Shown piece by piece: positions 10,312 through 20,009 of a DNA stretch of 64,000 nucleotides. The position numbers and the translations under genes are program-made. Each line of letters begins with the position of its first letter. Within the stretch, counting starts at the first letter, position 1. The stretch is from Halichondria panicea (taxonomy: Eukaryota > Porifera > Demospongiae > Suberitida > Halichondriidae): NCBI RefSeq assembly GCF_963675165.1, contig NC_087393.1:1548502-1612501 (forward strand), in the 5' to 3' direction. The notes below the pieces were generated by a model. It was given only the letters and a program-made list of their open reading frames with translations, had not been told where the DNA came from and made no database searches.

Positions 10312-13300
10312 ATGGCTGCTGCTGTTGATGGTTGGAAAAGAAGCGGTCTTATCCGGGGTCGTGGTATCCCAGCACCCTCTGGCCAGCACCCTGTTGGCTG
10401 TGCTCACCTCATGCATAAGTTTGAGGATGACACGGACACTCTGTTAGTGCGACTGTTCTACCCCTGTCAGGAGGGAGGAAGGAGGTGTCGGTACACACAG
10501 TGGACACCACATAAGCGATACATCAAGGGCTATTTGGAGTATTCGAAGGTAAAGGCGGTTGGCTTCGTATCGACTGTGGTTGGATGGCTCACTGGTAAGC
10601 TGACCTGAGATAATGTGTACTGTACTATTTGTGGGTCCACTTTCATTGAGCATTGATGAGTGTTTATGTTAAGAGCCCAGTTTGGACCTCATAATGTTGT
10701 CATAACTTTGTCATAATAACCTGTAACCGTTGGACTATCTATAGCTTTAGAGGTGGTAAGCTCCAACCAGCTAAAAATTAGCATTTTCCCCAGTAGAAGC
10801 ATATCTGGCATATACCGTATAGTGGGTGATTTTTGTGGGGCAAAATATTTGTGGTTTTCGTGGTTTAACACTGGACCACGAATATTTTTCCCACGAATGA
10901 AGCTACCTTGCCTACCTTTACCTGCAGTGCAAGCAGCAACCATGAAAATAAAACCACGAATGGCTAAATATTGCTGAACCACAAATATTTGACCCCCGAA
11001 AATTACGGTATCAAGAGTAGATAAGAGTAAGAGTGTTGAACTGCTAGTAACAGCGATTTCCTTGACATGCGTCATCACTTGATAGTAATCAGTACTGATT
11101 TGTTATGGTAGCAACACTACAGTTCAGTGCTACAAACCACAGACCACAGTTTTACTTAACGGCACTCATTAATTGAATAGTGAAGACAGTGATGACGCAT
11201 GTCAAGGCAAATGCGGTTCCATGATTACTACAGCAGTTCAACACTCTTACTCTTATCTACTCTTGACGGTATAGATAATGTATATAACCACATAAAAAGC
11301 CTAAATGAAGCCATAATTTACCACAGGGCCAAACTCAACTACCGTATTACTAGAATGTTTTAGGAGCGTTGATCGCTTCGGTAAAAATGCCAAAATGCAA
11401 CCTAGGTTAGGGTCAAATCTACTGATTGGCTCATTCGCAATATTCTAGTGATACGGTGTTTTGCTGAGACTCTCGTTAATCCGGCCACCCTGGGGGACAG
11501 TGCAGCTTGGCCAGAATAGCGATGTGGCCACAATTCAGAAAATAACCGTAGCTAAAAAACAACCTACCTCAAATCTAATGACTAATTTTGCAGTTCTGTC
11601 TCGAGAATAATAATGTTCTCTATTTAAGTGTAATCTGCCAAACCACAAACAAAACGTCATATCCGACCATAATAAACTGCACTAAAAACCTAGTTTGGGG
11701 AAGCCAGTACTGGCCAGTATACGGAATAGGGAGTGTTTCAGGGCGAGTTGTGTACAGTAAACATCTATATATATAATAGTTAGACACTGTTTAGGAAGTT
11801 TCTACATGATTTAGAAGCCCAAAGGGCTGGTTGTAGTATCCCGAACGTAGTGAGGGTTCTACTAGCCCTGAGGGTTTCTAAATCATGTGGAAACTTCCTA
11901 AACAGTGTCTAAGCATTTTAGCAACCATGAGTTTCTATCCAATCAGATTTGAATGTTCTTATCTAATCTTTGCTACATGATTTTCTAAGTACAGTTGTAG
12001 TATGTAAGTACGTGATTTTCTAAGTTGGATAGAACACTACTTTTAGCCAATCAAATTGCAGTATTTATGGCAAACATGATCTAAATAGCTAGCAATATCC
12101 GTGCCAAACCAAATGGCCAATATATCGAGGTGGCCGTACTTTAGAGAGCGGAATAGTGAGAGTCTATACTGTATATCTAGCACCAATTTTTAAGCACATA
12201 ATTTTCGTGACTGACCTTGAACCTCGAAAATTTTGAACAATTCTGGTACTTTTGAGTAACCCGCAAATATTTGGTCTTTGAAAATTTGGCGCTATAAGTA
12301 TACGGTATCAAGATCAAGAAGCCTCTGAAATGTTGATGACCATAGACAGTCATCCACCTACTGTAATCCTCTAAGCTTGAATAAGTGTGTGGCCCCGTAA
12401 TCGACAAACTATACTTGTTACTCTGCAGAGCCAAAGGTTCCTGCACTCAGAGATGCACCTTTATATATGGGAAAGCAAGATGCAGAGGCTGAATGTTCTC
12501 CTTCAGAAGCCACACCTACTTCAAGCCCATCATTGTTCCCTGTGCTAGTGTACTCCCATGGGCTTGGTGCAATGAGCATGACCTACTCTGCCATTTGTTG
12601 TGACCTTGCCTCTCACGGCTATGTGGTCGCCTCAGTGGAACACAGGTTGGTACATATACTCTGCATTCATTGTTTGGTATGCACTGTAGACTTTTATGCT
12701 GTAAGTATGCAAGAGGGATAATCGAACGGTGTAATATAGTTGCATCATACTGGTTTCCAAGTATCATCCAACATCTACCGGTCATAGTTGGTTGCTTATT
12801 AAAAAAAACTCGGGGATCATTACCTAATCACATTGCAGGATTCTATACCCGACTTCACGAATGCATGCACTAACCCTCAGGAATTCCGCAAATAACTACA
12901 ATTTTTGATAATACTATTATAGTCGTGGTGCATGGCTTTAAGGTTACGGTAAACAGTTTGCTCATGAATATTCATGATTTTTCTTATAATGATTTTTGTG
13001 AAACTATAAATGCCATGAGAGAAATTTGAAGCACATACATGATAAATATATTGGTGTATCAATCTGTATGACAAGTATCAATCTTCAAAACATCTTCCAG
13101 TGGAAGCTCTGAGCGATCATCAAGTTACTAGAAACAACACAAAACTAGTAGTCATTTTAAACTTCCAAAAACACTTCTAGCTCTGTGTTCTTGGTCTTAT
13201 ATGATGCTTCTTACCATTCTGGAGGGCGTGTAGAAGCGTTTTTTTCTTTCCAGGCCAACAAACTCTCACAAAATAATAATATGTAGACTAACTCCACTTA

Positions 13301-16300
13301 AAATGGCGGCCAGAGCCAAGGAAAACAGCCTCTTGTGAGTTTTCAGTAGCCTTTTTCCGAAATATCTCTTCTACACGCCCTACATATAGTGAAGCTACAG
13401 TAGACTGTACCTAAGCTTTATAGTAAAAATGTCTATTCGAGCCATAAAATGACTACTGCGTTTCAGCTGGACTTCCAGCTCATTCTAGCTGGAAAAGATC
13501 ACTAGATCTAGCTCATGAATAATTAATGAGCAAACGGTTGACCGTAACCTTAAGTATCACATCCTGGGTATAATATCAATAGGTATATTTACCACATTCT
13601 GCATGTACTGTACTACACTCCTTAGATGCATGTCTGACGACATAATAATGTGGTCAGACAAAAGCACTGGGAGCATGTGATTTATACAATGATAGTTACT
13701 AACCCTAACCCTAACCCCAACCACTCAATTAGAAATAGGAGCGTACATATCTAATTATGGAACACTTATTACCCCCAGAGATCGCTCAGCATGTGTGTCT
13801 CATTTGCGAGTGCCCACACCAGGAAAAGATGGGCTTATGGATGAGTGGTTGGAGCATCGCTTCCTCAGAGAGGGGGAGAAAGAGTTCCCTGTCAGGAACG
13901 AGCAGGTGAGAGCTTCTTTATTGTCACTAATTTGGTCCTCATTCGTGAACGTCTGGTTTTGGTGTTACAGAATAGACACTGAGCCAGTCTGATTTGGGCA
14001 CGATCTAAGCATGTGTGACAATCGCAATTCCAGTTTTTAAGAAGCCAAAGGAGTATTTTGTTTGGATTGCCCAAAAATATACATTTTTGGTGGGATAAGT
14101 ACATATATCTACATAGTCATAGTGTGTGTAGGTCTATTAATTTTGTGCATGCAGGTAAAGAAGCGTTCATCAGATGCAAGAAGAGCCTTGGACGTGTTAG
14201 GATTGCTCAACGAGGGAGCACCCGTGGGGAACTTATTGGGGGTGGACCTCGACTTTGGTCAGTTCAAAGGTCGTCTTGATTTGAACATGGCTGGTATGAT
14301 GGGCCATTCATTCGGAGGAGCTACTGTCATCCAGACACTCAGTGAGGACCAACGTTTCAAGTGAGTTAAACTATGGAATTGCAACTTTCTTATGTAGAAT
14401 TTACTATGTGATTGTCATACAGAGGGGGGAGGGGGATACCCCCCCCCCTCTAAAATATGCATCCATATACTAGTTGTATGACTGAGTATTTATATGCAAA
14501 CGAAACCCTAACGCCCACCAGAATTCACCAAGACCATCTAATTAACTAGGCATGTCCCTGAATGTGTTTCCATATCCGGCGATATGACATACTTAAAGGG
14601 GATTGAATGGACAGTCAACTTTTTTTTAGCAACATTTTTGTTTGTGACTCAGACCCCCTCCTTTCAAATTGCCTGGATGCCTTTATTTCACCCCTCTACT
14701 TCAAAATCCTGTGTTACACCCTCATTGGCATGCATGTTGCACTACATGTATCTCAGTTTTTATGCCTCGAGGCGTAGCCGCACTAGGGCTACGGTAAAGC
14801 TGTGTGTCTGTTCCAGCTGTAACTGCTCAACAGTTGCAATTGTACTGTATTATCTCGATAATTATGACTATTTACACCCCCTCCTTCCACACATAGGACC
14901 ATGTACACTTGTTAATTTTTTTTTATTGTGTATAATAATTATATATGCAAAATACTTATTATGATACACAGTTGTAGTTCTTACCCGTGCTATTTACCCC
15001 CCCCCCTTCCACACACAGGACCATGAACAGTGTACTTCATTATTTATAGTTATAGTTCTTACCCGTGCTTGGACTTAGGAAGCACCCACCTGTCACATGC
15101 ATTCTTTGCCCCATTACACACACGTTGACCTGGGACAAAACGCATGCACACAAACACAATTACCATCCTCACTCACATTCACATTATGACAGGTGTGGTG
15201 TTTGCCTGGACACTTGGATGCTCCCAGTGCACAAGGAACTCTATGAGAACGGCTCAGTGATTCAACAACCCCTCATCTTCATCAACAGCTTCGACTTTCA
15301 GTGGAAGGAAAACATCGAACAGATGACAAAAATGACCACACCTCCAAACGAACAAGGGATATCGACATCTAGGATACTAACACTGATGTGAGTAGTATAA
15401 TTATATAGGCTTTTGTTATTATGATTGCACGGGAGTCATCTGTGTTTTATGAATTCATGGATTTGAACAACTAAAGCTCCATTTATTTTTCCGTTTTCAG
15501 TGGAAGCTATAATAGTATTATTATTATAGAGCCTTTTGTATCTAAATACAAACGTAATTAACTTAATTAGTACTAACAAGAAAAATGGTATGTATAGGTT
15601 CACCGACTGAGGATTAGTACATCATGGTTCATGCACTATCTCCTCCATATGCATGCAGAGGCACGAACCACTTGTACCAGAGTGATGTCCTGTTTCTGTT
15701 CCCTACCTGGTTGAGCTCCTCCACTCTCAGCACTCTGGACGTGAGCATTGCTCACGCAGTCAACATGGATACCAGTCACGCCTTCTTGAAAAGGCACTTG
15801 CTAATGGGTGAGTGGGGGATCGAGACGCTTGTAATCTGTCTTTATATCTGAGATGTTGTGTAATTGCGTGCGTACCTGTACGTTCCACTATCAAAAACCG
15901 TATTTGCTTGATCAGAGGCCGCTCTCGTATAAAGACCGCACTCATATAGTATAGCCTTTCTACAGCCCATCTTCAGTGAAATAGAAACCGCTCTCAAATA
16001 GTAGCCTCAGTGAACTTTGACCCTATCTGAGGTTATCATCTTTGCAGGTGTAGTATCTATGGTAGCAGTTAGCTCGATAGCAGCTTGTTACTGCTTTAGT
16101 AAGACTTTCTTATGGCAGAGTTCAAGTTTGTTCAAACATAAGGTTGAATTTGCTGGGGTGCCAGTAGGCCTAATAAACGCCTCTTTCGAATTGTAGCCTC
16201 CTTTGCCAGCAAAATGAAGCCGCGGCCTTTGATCGCACAAATACGGTATGTGTATAGAGCATACAATACAGTGAAGCCTCACAATATAAAAAATAATCTA

Positions 16301-16678
16301 TAAACTGTTGTCTTTTATAGGGTGATCAAAGAACACTCCATGAGATTTTGTCTATATTGAGATAGTCCTTTCAATATAAATTAGAGTGGACATTCCACTG
16401 TGCACTTATCCTTTGCTTGTATGGTTATGGTGAAAAGATCCTAATTGTTATTTTCCATGCATGCAGATCCGAGTTACCAGGGTCCGATTCCCAATCTTGA
16501 TGGGTGTGAAGGTCATTCTGAGCACATCCTCTTTGGTTCCAATATTGACATCACCCCATCCGACGAGGCAGGTCAAGAAGATCACGTGGCCACCACAGGA
16601 CAAGAGGAGGTAGTGAGTAGCGATGTTGGCGGTAACTCAGAGCAGAAACAAGAGTCTAGTGTGTCGTCTAATTTGTAA
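10312..16678 (+). CDS. PAFAH2: PAF acetylhydrolase 2-like serine esterase (seven exons)
   Basis: Exons are 10312-10594, 12429-12645, 13779-13905, 14155-14360, 15193-15387, 15659-15807 and 16467-16678. All junctions keep frame, giving 462 residues (vertebrate relatives are about 390-440). The enzyme removes short or oxidised acyl chains from PAF-like phospholipids. Family landmarks are LVRLFYPCQ, VYSHGLGA (oxyanion region), VEHRDRSA, EGEKEFPVRNEQV, the nucleophile elbow GHSFGG (Ser261), LDTWMLP (Asp284) and GTNHLYQSD (His347), so the triad is complete. There is no signal peptide, and the match is closer to the intracellular PAFAH2 than to plasma PLA2G7. The acidic Ser/Gln-rich tail is not conserved. 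Introns carry at least six MITE-like elements. A decayed copy of the 3' exons lies at 19565-19790. The symbol is given by family resemblance. Confidence 0.92.
10813..11010. repeat. MITE-like inverted repeat in PAFAH intron 1
   Basis: The left end ATACCGTATAGTGGG and the right end AAAATTACGGTAT are imperfectly complementary, and inside them AAATATTTGTGGTT pairs with AACCACAAATATTT. Its right tip abuts or overlaps the left target duplication of the next element at 11011, suggesting one inserted beside the other. Confidence 0.55.
11011..11266. repeat. 256-bp MITE with long inverted ends and 5-bp duplication
   Basis: The ends start TCAAGAGTAGATAAGAGTAA and are complementary over more than 30 bp without mismatch, then again around CCTTGACATGCGTCATCAC. 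A direct repeat CGGTA flanks it at 11006-11010 and 11267-11271, consistent with a 5-bp target duplication. It has no coding capacity. Confidence 0.8.
11341..11457. repeat. MITE, ACCGTATTACTAGAAT family (short copy)
   Basis: The ends are ACCGTATTACTAGAAT and ATTCTAGTGATACGGT. The inside holds GGGTCAAATCT and TTGGCTCATTCGCAA, both also found in the longer relative at 49623-49818 within the 10.3 kb element, so the two are one family. Confidence 0.75.
11780..11912. repeat. 133-bp near-perfect hairpin in PAFAH intron 1
   Basis: TTAGACACTGTTTAGGAAGT... on the left is mirrored by ...CTTCCTAAACAGTGTCTAA on the right, with arms of about 38 bp. The loop holds TATCCCGAACGTAGTGAGGG. A related loop motif in reverse (CCCTCACTACGCTCGGGATA) occurs at 17448-17467, so this is a dispersed repeat. 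Confidence 0.75.
12164..12308. repeat. Weak inverted repeat in PAFAH intron 1
   Basis: ATACTGTATATCTAGCACC and its imperfect complement GGCGCTATAAGTATACGGTA bound an AT-rich core with CGAAAATTTTG tracts. This looks like an eroded relative of the other CGGTA-tipped elements in this intron. Confidence 0.4.
12942..13549. repeat. 608-bp piggyBac-type MITE flanked by TTAA
   Basis: TTAA at 12938-12941 and at 13550-13553 flank ends that read GGTTACGGTAAAC...GTTTGCTCATGAAT inward on the left and the near-exact complement on the right (about 35 bp). The TTAA duplication is the hallmark of piggyBac mobilisation. An inner inverted pair GGGCGTGTAGAAG / CTTCTACACGCCC sits at about 13226 and 13370. It has no open frame. 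It lies in intron 2 of the PAFAH gene. Confidence 0.75.
15897..16248. repeat. MITE, ACCGTATTTGCTTGATCAG family (copy 1)
   Basis: The left end ACCGTATTTGCTTGATCAG with AGGCCGC and the right end GCGGCCTTTGATCGCACAA with ATACGGT are complementary. The inner parts repeat a GAAACCGCTCTCAAATAGTA-type motif. A second copy is at 60690-61082. Confidence 0.7.
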
Positions 16679-16744
16679 GATAGTTATGCTTTAAGCTTCA
16701 GAATAGTGAAATTGTTAAAATTGTTTTTGATTCGTTCACTTTTT

Positions 16745-16750
16745 AATAAA
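16745..16750 (+). terminator. Poly(A) signal of the PAFAH-like gene
   Basis: AATAAA lies 67 bp after the stop codon of the PAFAH2-like gene in AT-rich sequence, the expected place for a 3' end signal. Confidence 0.6.
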
Positions 16751-16862
16751 CATTATCATATTGCATACGTATTTGAATAATTGTATAACTTAAGTCTTGG
16801 TTGCTTAATTAACATAAGTGCCATGCGCATGTATGTACACGACCTTAAAACGTCTCGAATTA

Positions 16863-16915
16863 TAAGAGTGCATGGAAGCTTAAGTAGCTTCTACTGAAGC
16901 TTCCATGCACTCTTA
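16863..16915. repeat. Perfect 19-bp-arm hairpin
   Basis: TAAGAGTGCATGGAAGCTT and its exact reverse complement are separated by a 15-base loop. It is downstream of the PAFAH-like gene and not obviously tied to any gene. The arm length fits a small foldback repeat; I cannot tell it from an RNA hairpin. Confidence 0.6.
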
Positions 16916-17743
16916 CAAGTATTTATACATTGGTAATGTATTAGCATTTCCTCCATGCATGCACTTATGATATAACATTGTATAATGACTATATGTACTG
17001 CTAAACAACTATACTATGTAGAGACAAAAAGCATAATTTTAAGTGATGTATACGTCCTTCTGCATGTGCTGTTGACTGTCAAGCTGTTTCTAGTCTTGAT
17101 CACAGTTGACAGTTGGTCAACAATTAAATACACTTTCATGCCTGACTGACGTGTATAATGAACTATTATTTTACAGTAAACCCACCAAGCCCGGGGATGA
17201 GGTGGTTTACGCTGTCATAAATCTCTAGAACCATAATAATTATGAGTGTACATGCATGTTATAATAATTATATATCCTACCGGTATGTGATATAGGCTAT
17301 GCATGCTAAGCTGAGCATCTACTCCCCTACTGTGATCTACATGGGAAGTACATGGGAAAAGTGCCTCAGAGCAGGTATACTATATGCATGGGACTTAGTA
17401 TACCTGCAAATTTACTTAGTTACAGTATACCTCAGCCACTTTAGTACCCTCACTACGCTCGGGATACTAAATCAGTGCCTTAGCAAGCTAGCCAGATACA
17501 AGATCTTTACCAAACGTGTCTAGATCTGGGGAGGGATTTGTACCATACTTATACCACCTATAGCAACGGTATGAAAGTAGTACGTACATATACTTATACC
17601 AGGAAGGACCAGTGATTTAAGTGATTCATGATCAGTTAGACTATATTTGTACGTTGTAAAAGGGATGAAATTGTAAAGCCCAGTACTGCAGTATATATAA
17701 TTATACAGGTACATTTATTCTCATTGAAATTGAAACTCTAATT
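16916..17743. other. Intergenic region, no gene seen
   Basis: AT-rich sequence with no recognised coding region. Near 17360-17480 there is a cluster of short partly inverted motifs (GTATAC, CCTCACTACGCTCGGGATA) related to the loop of the hairpin at 11780-11912. Confidence 0.5.
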
Positions 17744-18804
17744 ATACAGATACACAACAGCTATAATAAGAATCAGTCAGCCCTTGATGGTTTATCAATG
17801 GCGTCACTTCTGAAGGCTCAGCTGTGCTTGGGCTGAGGAAGTTGGGAGCATGATCGGCTGTGTCCGTAGGTAGGCTGACTCTAGTGGAGGGTGGAGCTGT
17901 TTGTAGTCCTGGACTAGCCGTCTCAATATCTGCTCTGTTGACAAACCTCACATGTCTTGTTCTGCTACGAAAACTGTAGCACATATAAACAAAAACTAGG
18001 AATGGGAAAGATGACATAAAAGTTGCTATACATGTAGTTGTTTGTGATAAAACCAAATCTCCAATTGATATAAAATCCATCCCTATATATAACACAAGCA
18101 GAATAATAACCAAAAGAACAAAAAAGATTCCAATTTCTTTCAGTACATCTTCTCTCCTTGCAATTTGCCTTCTTTGCAAAGTACAAAACCAGATGATTAA
18201 AACAATGTTTCCTATCAAGCTTATCAGTACTATTGTAGATCTAGGTGGTATAATTAGAGTTGCCAAAAATAGAGTTAATTTGAAATTTAATACCTGCTGA
18301 AGTATTCAAGTGCACTGAACACCAACCCAACAATCAATATTACTGTGACAAATAGAACTTCCAAACAGTAACTTAGCGAAGTCAATTGATCACTCCAAGG
18401 ACGCCTTCTTGTGTAACAATCACACAACTGTGTTACTAGGGGTATAAATAGATAGACAGTATAGCCATCATCCACAATAAACCAGTTGCTACACTGTCAT
18501 ACAATAGACGAACAGCAATACAAAACTGATACATCGACTCATTTGCTTCAGTGAATGCAGAAATGGTCCAAAGCCAGAACGCTCCCAGCTATAGTGTAGT
18601 GATGACAGTCGTGCCTTCTTACTATAGAAATTTAGTCTTTTTTCGACAGTAGATAAACACAATATTTAAGACCATCCCAACAAAACTCAATGGAAGCAAC
18701 ATTGAGATTACTGCTGCTTGAACGATGTAGGGTTCAGGCACAGTTCCATTCTGGGCTGCAGTGGAACCATTTGGATAGCTCTGACTAAGATAGTAACACT
18801 CCAT
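17744..18804 (-). pseudogene. Broken paralogue of the 7TM gene
   Basis: Reading down from 18804 the frame matches the gene at 8326: the N-terminal helix region (VQAAVISMLLPLSFVG) is followed by TAG and TAA stops just after KTKFL. Near 18595 a further in-frame TAG replaces a CAG codon of the intact copy. Small deletions shift frame before the helix 3-4 and helix 5-7 pieces. The C-terminal part (from SLIGNIVLIIWFC through the basic tail and AEPSEVTPLIN) is long and well preserved but reads past the paralogue's stop. It is most likely a dead duplicate, on the opposite strand from the intact gene. Confidence 0.8.
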
Positions 18805-19564
18805 TTATAACACAGATTTTTAAAAATTTCTTTAGATCAGCACCAAGTTTCGTGAATGTGAATGTTGTTGGCTTGCTTAATAGATTCTCATTCTACACCA
18901 ATCCACCCACATGCGCATGTGCTCATGATCATTTATGGCCTGACCATTGTGACTATTTTTGTCATGATTCCTATTGTTAAACCAATATGCTTCGACCAGG
19001 ATTGGCACTACTTCTGTAGCTTTTTAGCACTTTTCACGTCCAACTGTTATGGGAAGGATCACATCTGAATAGGAAGACCGTAGATCATCAACCACATCAT
19101 TACTTTTGTATAATATCAAAACTCATAACTTATACAAAATGCACATTCAATGCCACAAATTGTCACACAAATGTATGCATGTATGTATATACTGCATTGA
19201 CTGCATGTAATCATGCATGTCATGCCATGCATGTCCCTTAATAGAGAGAGGGGGGTAATTGTTTAGGGTCTTTTGTCACCCAAATGCATGCATATACTGC
19301 ATTAACTGCATGTAATCATTTTGAGAGAGAGGGGTAATTGTTTAGGGTCTTTTGTAGGATGCTTCACTGTACACTCAATGACATCCTTTTGCTTGTATAA
19401 AAATATACACTATAATTATATAGTGAAAGCTTGATTGAATTACGGGTGTGCATGACGTGGGTTTTGCCCAGTATACTGCACAAGGAGCTCTCATGCAGAA
19501 TGCATGGTGGGTGGTTCAACCAGAATGGTTCAACCATGGTTCAACTAGTACGTACATAGTAGGT

Positions 19565-19790
19565 GATGCCTTCTGAAGATGGGCATGTTGTACTCACAGG
19601 TGAGTGAGGGGTCGGTCGATTGCAACTAGATCAAAATTTTGAATTTGCATGCATGCAATGCAGATTGGCGAGCAGCAGACAAGACAAACTCAGCCTCAGC
19701 TACCATGACAGGGTCCAATTCCCAATATTGATGGATATGAGAGTCATTCTGAGCTCTGAGCACATGCATGCATCCTGTTCCTTGGCCTTA
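19565..19790 (+). pseudogene. Decayed copy of the 3' exons of the PAFAH-like gene
   Basis: GATGCCTTCTGAAGATGGGC...GGTGAGTGAGGGGTCGG resembles the end of exon 6 and its donor in the gene at 10312-16678. CAGGGTCCAATTCCCAATAT followed by TGATGGATATGAGAGTCATT resembles the start of exon 7. The frame is lost and only these two segments are recognisable, so it is a relic of a second locus. Confidence 0.65.
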
Positions 19791-19833
19791 TCAGTGTTAA
19801 GCTAAGAATACAATGCCTCCACTCTGCCACAGA

Positions 19834-19880
19834 GCTAGCCTCGATTCCAGGCCTTTTAATCGGCCTTGAATCGAGGCTAC
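19834..19880. repeat. Short hairpin repeat (CTAGCCTCGATTCCAGG family)
   Basis: CTAGCCTCGATTCCAGGCC is followed by GGCCTTGAATCGAGGCTA, an almost perfect palindrome with a 9-base loop. Same family as 10083-10129. Confidence 0.65.
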
Positions 19881-20009
19881 CACAGAGAGGTAGATACACC
19901 CACCTTTTTAACTAATCACGCCCACCTGAATTAATGCTGACATCAGCAGGTTTGTTGAACAAACTGTTGTGAACGTGACTGAGCAGTTCTGTTGTGTTCT
20001 GTTGGCTTT

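Larger units (their letters stand above)
18805..20009. other. Intergenic region with a relic and a direct repeat
   Basis: No intact gene is seen. A ~90 bp imperfect direct repeat lies at about 19170-19350 (GGGGTAATTGTTTAGGGTCT twice, each preceded by TGCATGTAATCAT). The relic of the PAFAH 3' exons at 19565-19790 and a hairpin repeat at 19834-19880 are listed separately. Confidence 0.5.

Noticed and set aside
13698-13718. A chromosome end or telomere
   Set aside because: Only about three repeat units, embedded in an intron with genes on both sides.
16863-16915. microRNA precursor
   Set aside because: The arms pair perfectly and are only 19 bases; sponge precursors are longer and imperfect, and foldback repeats are abundant here.
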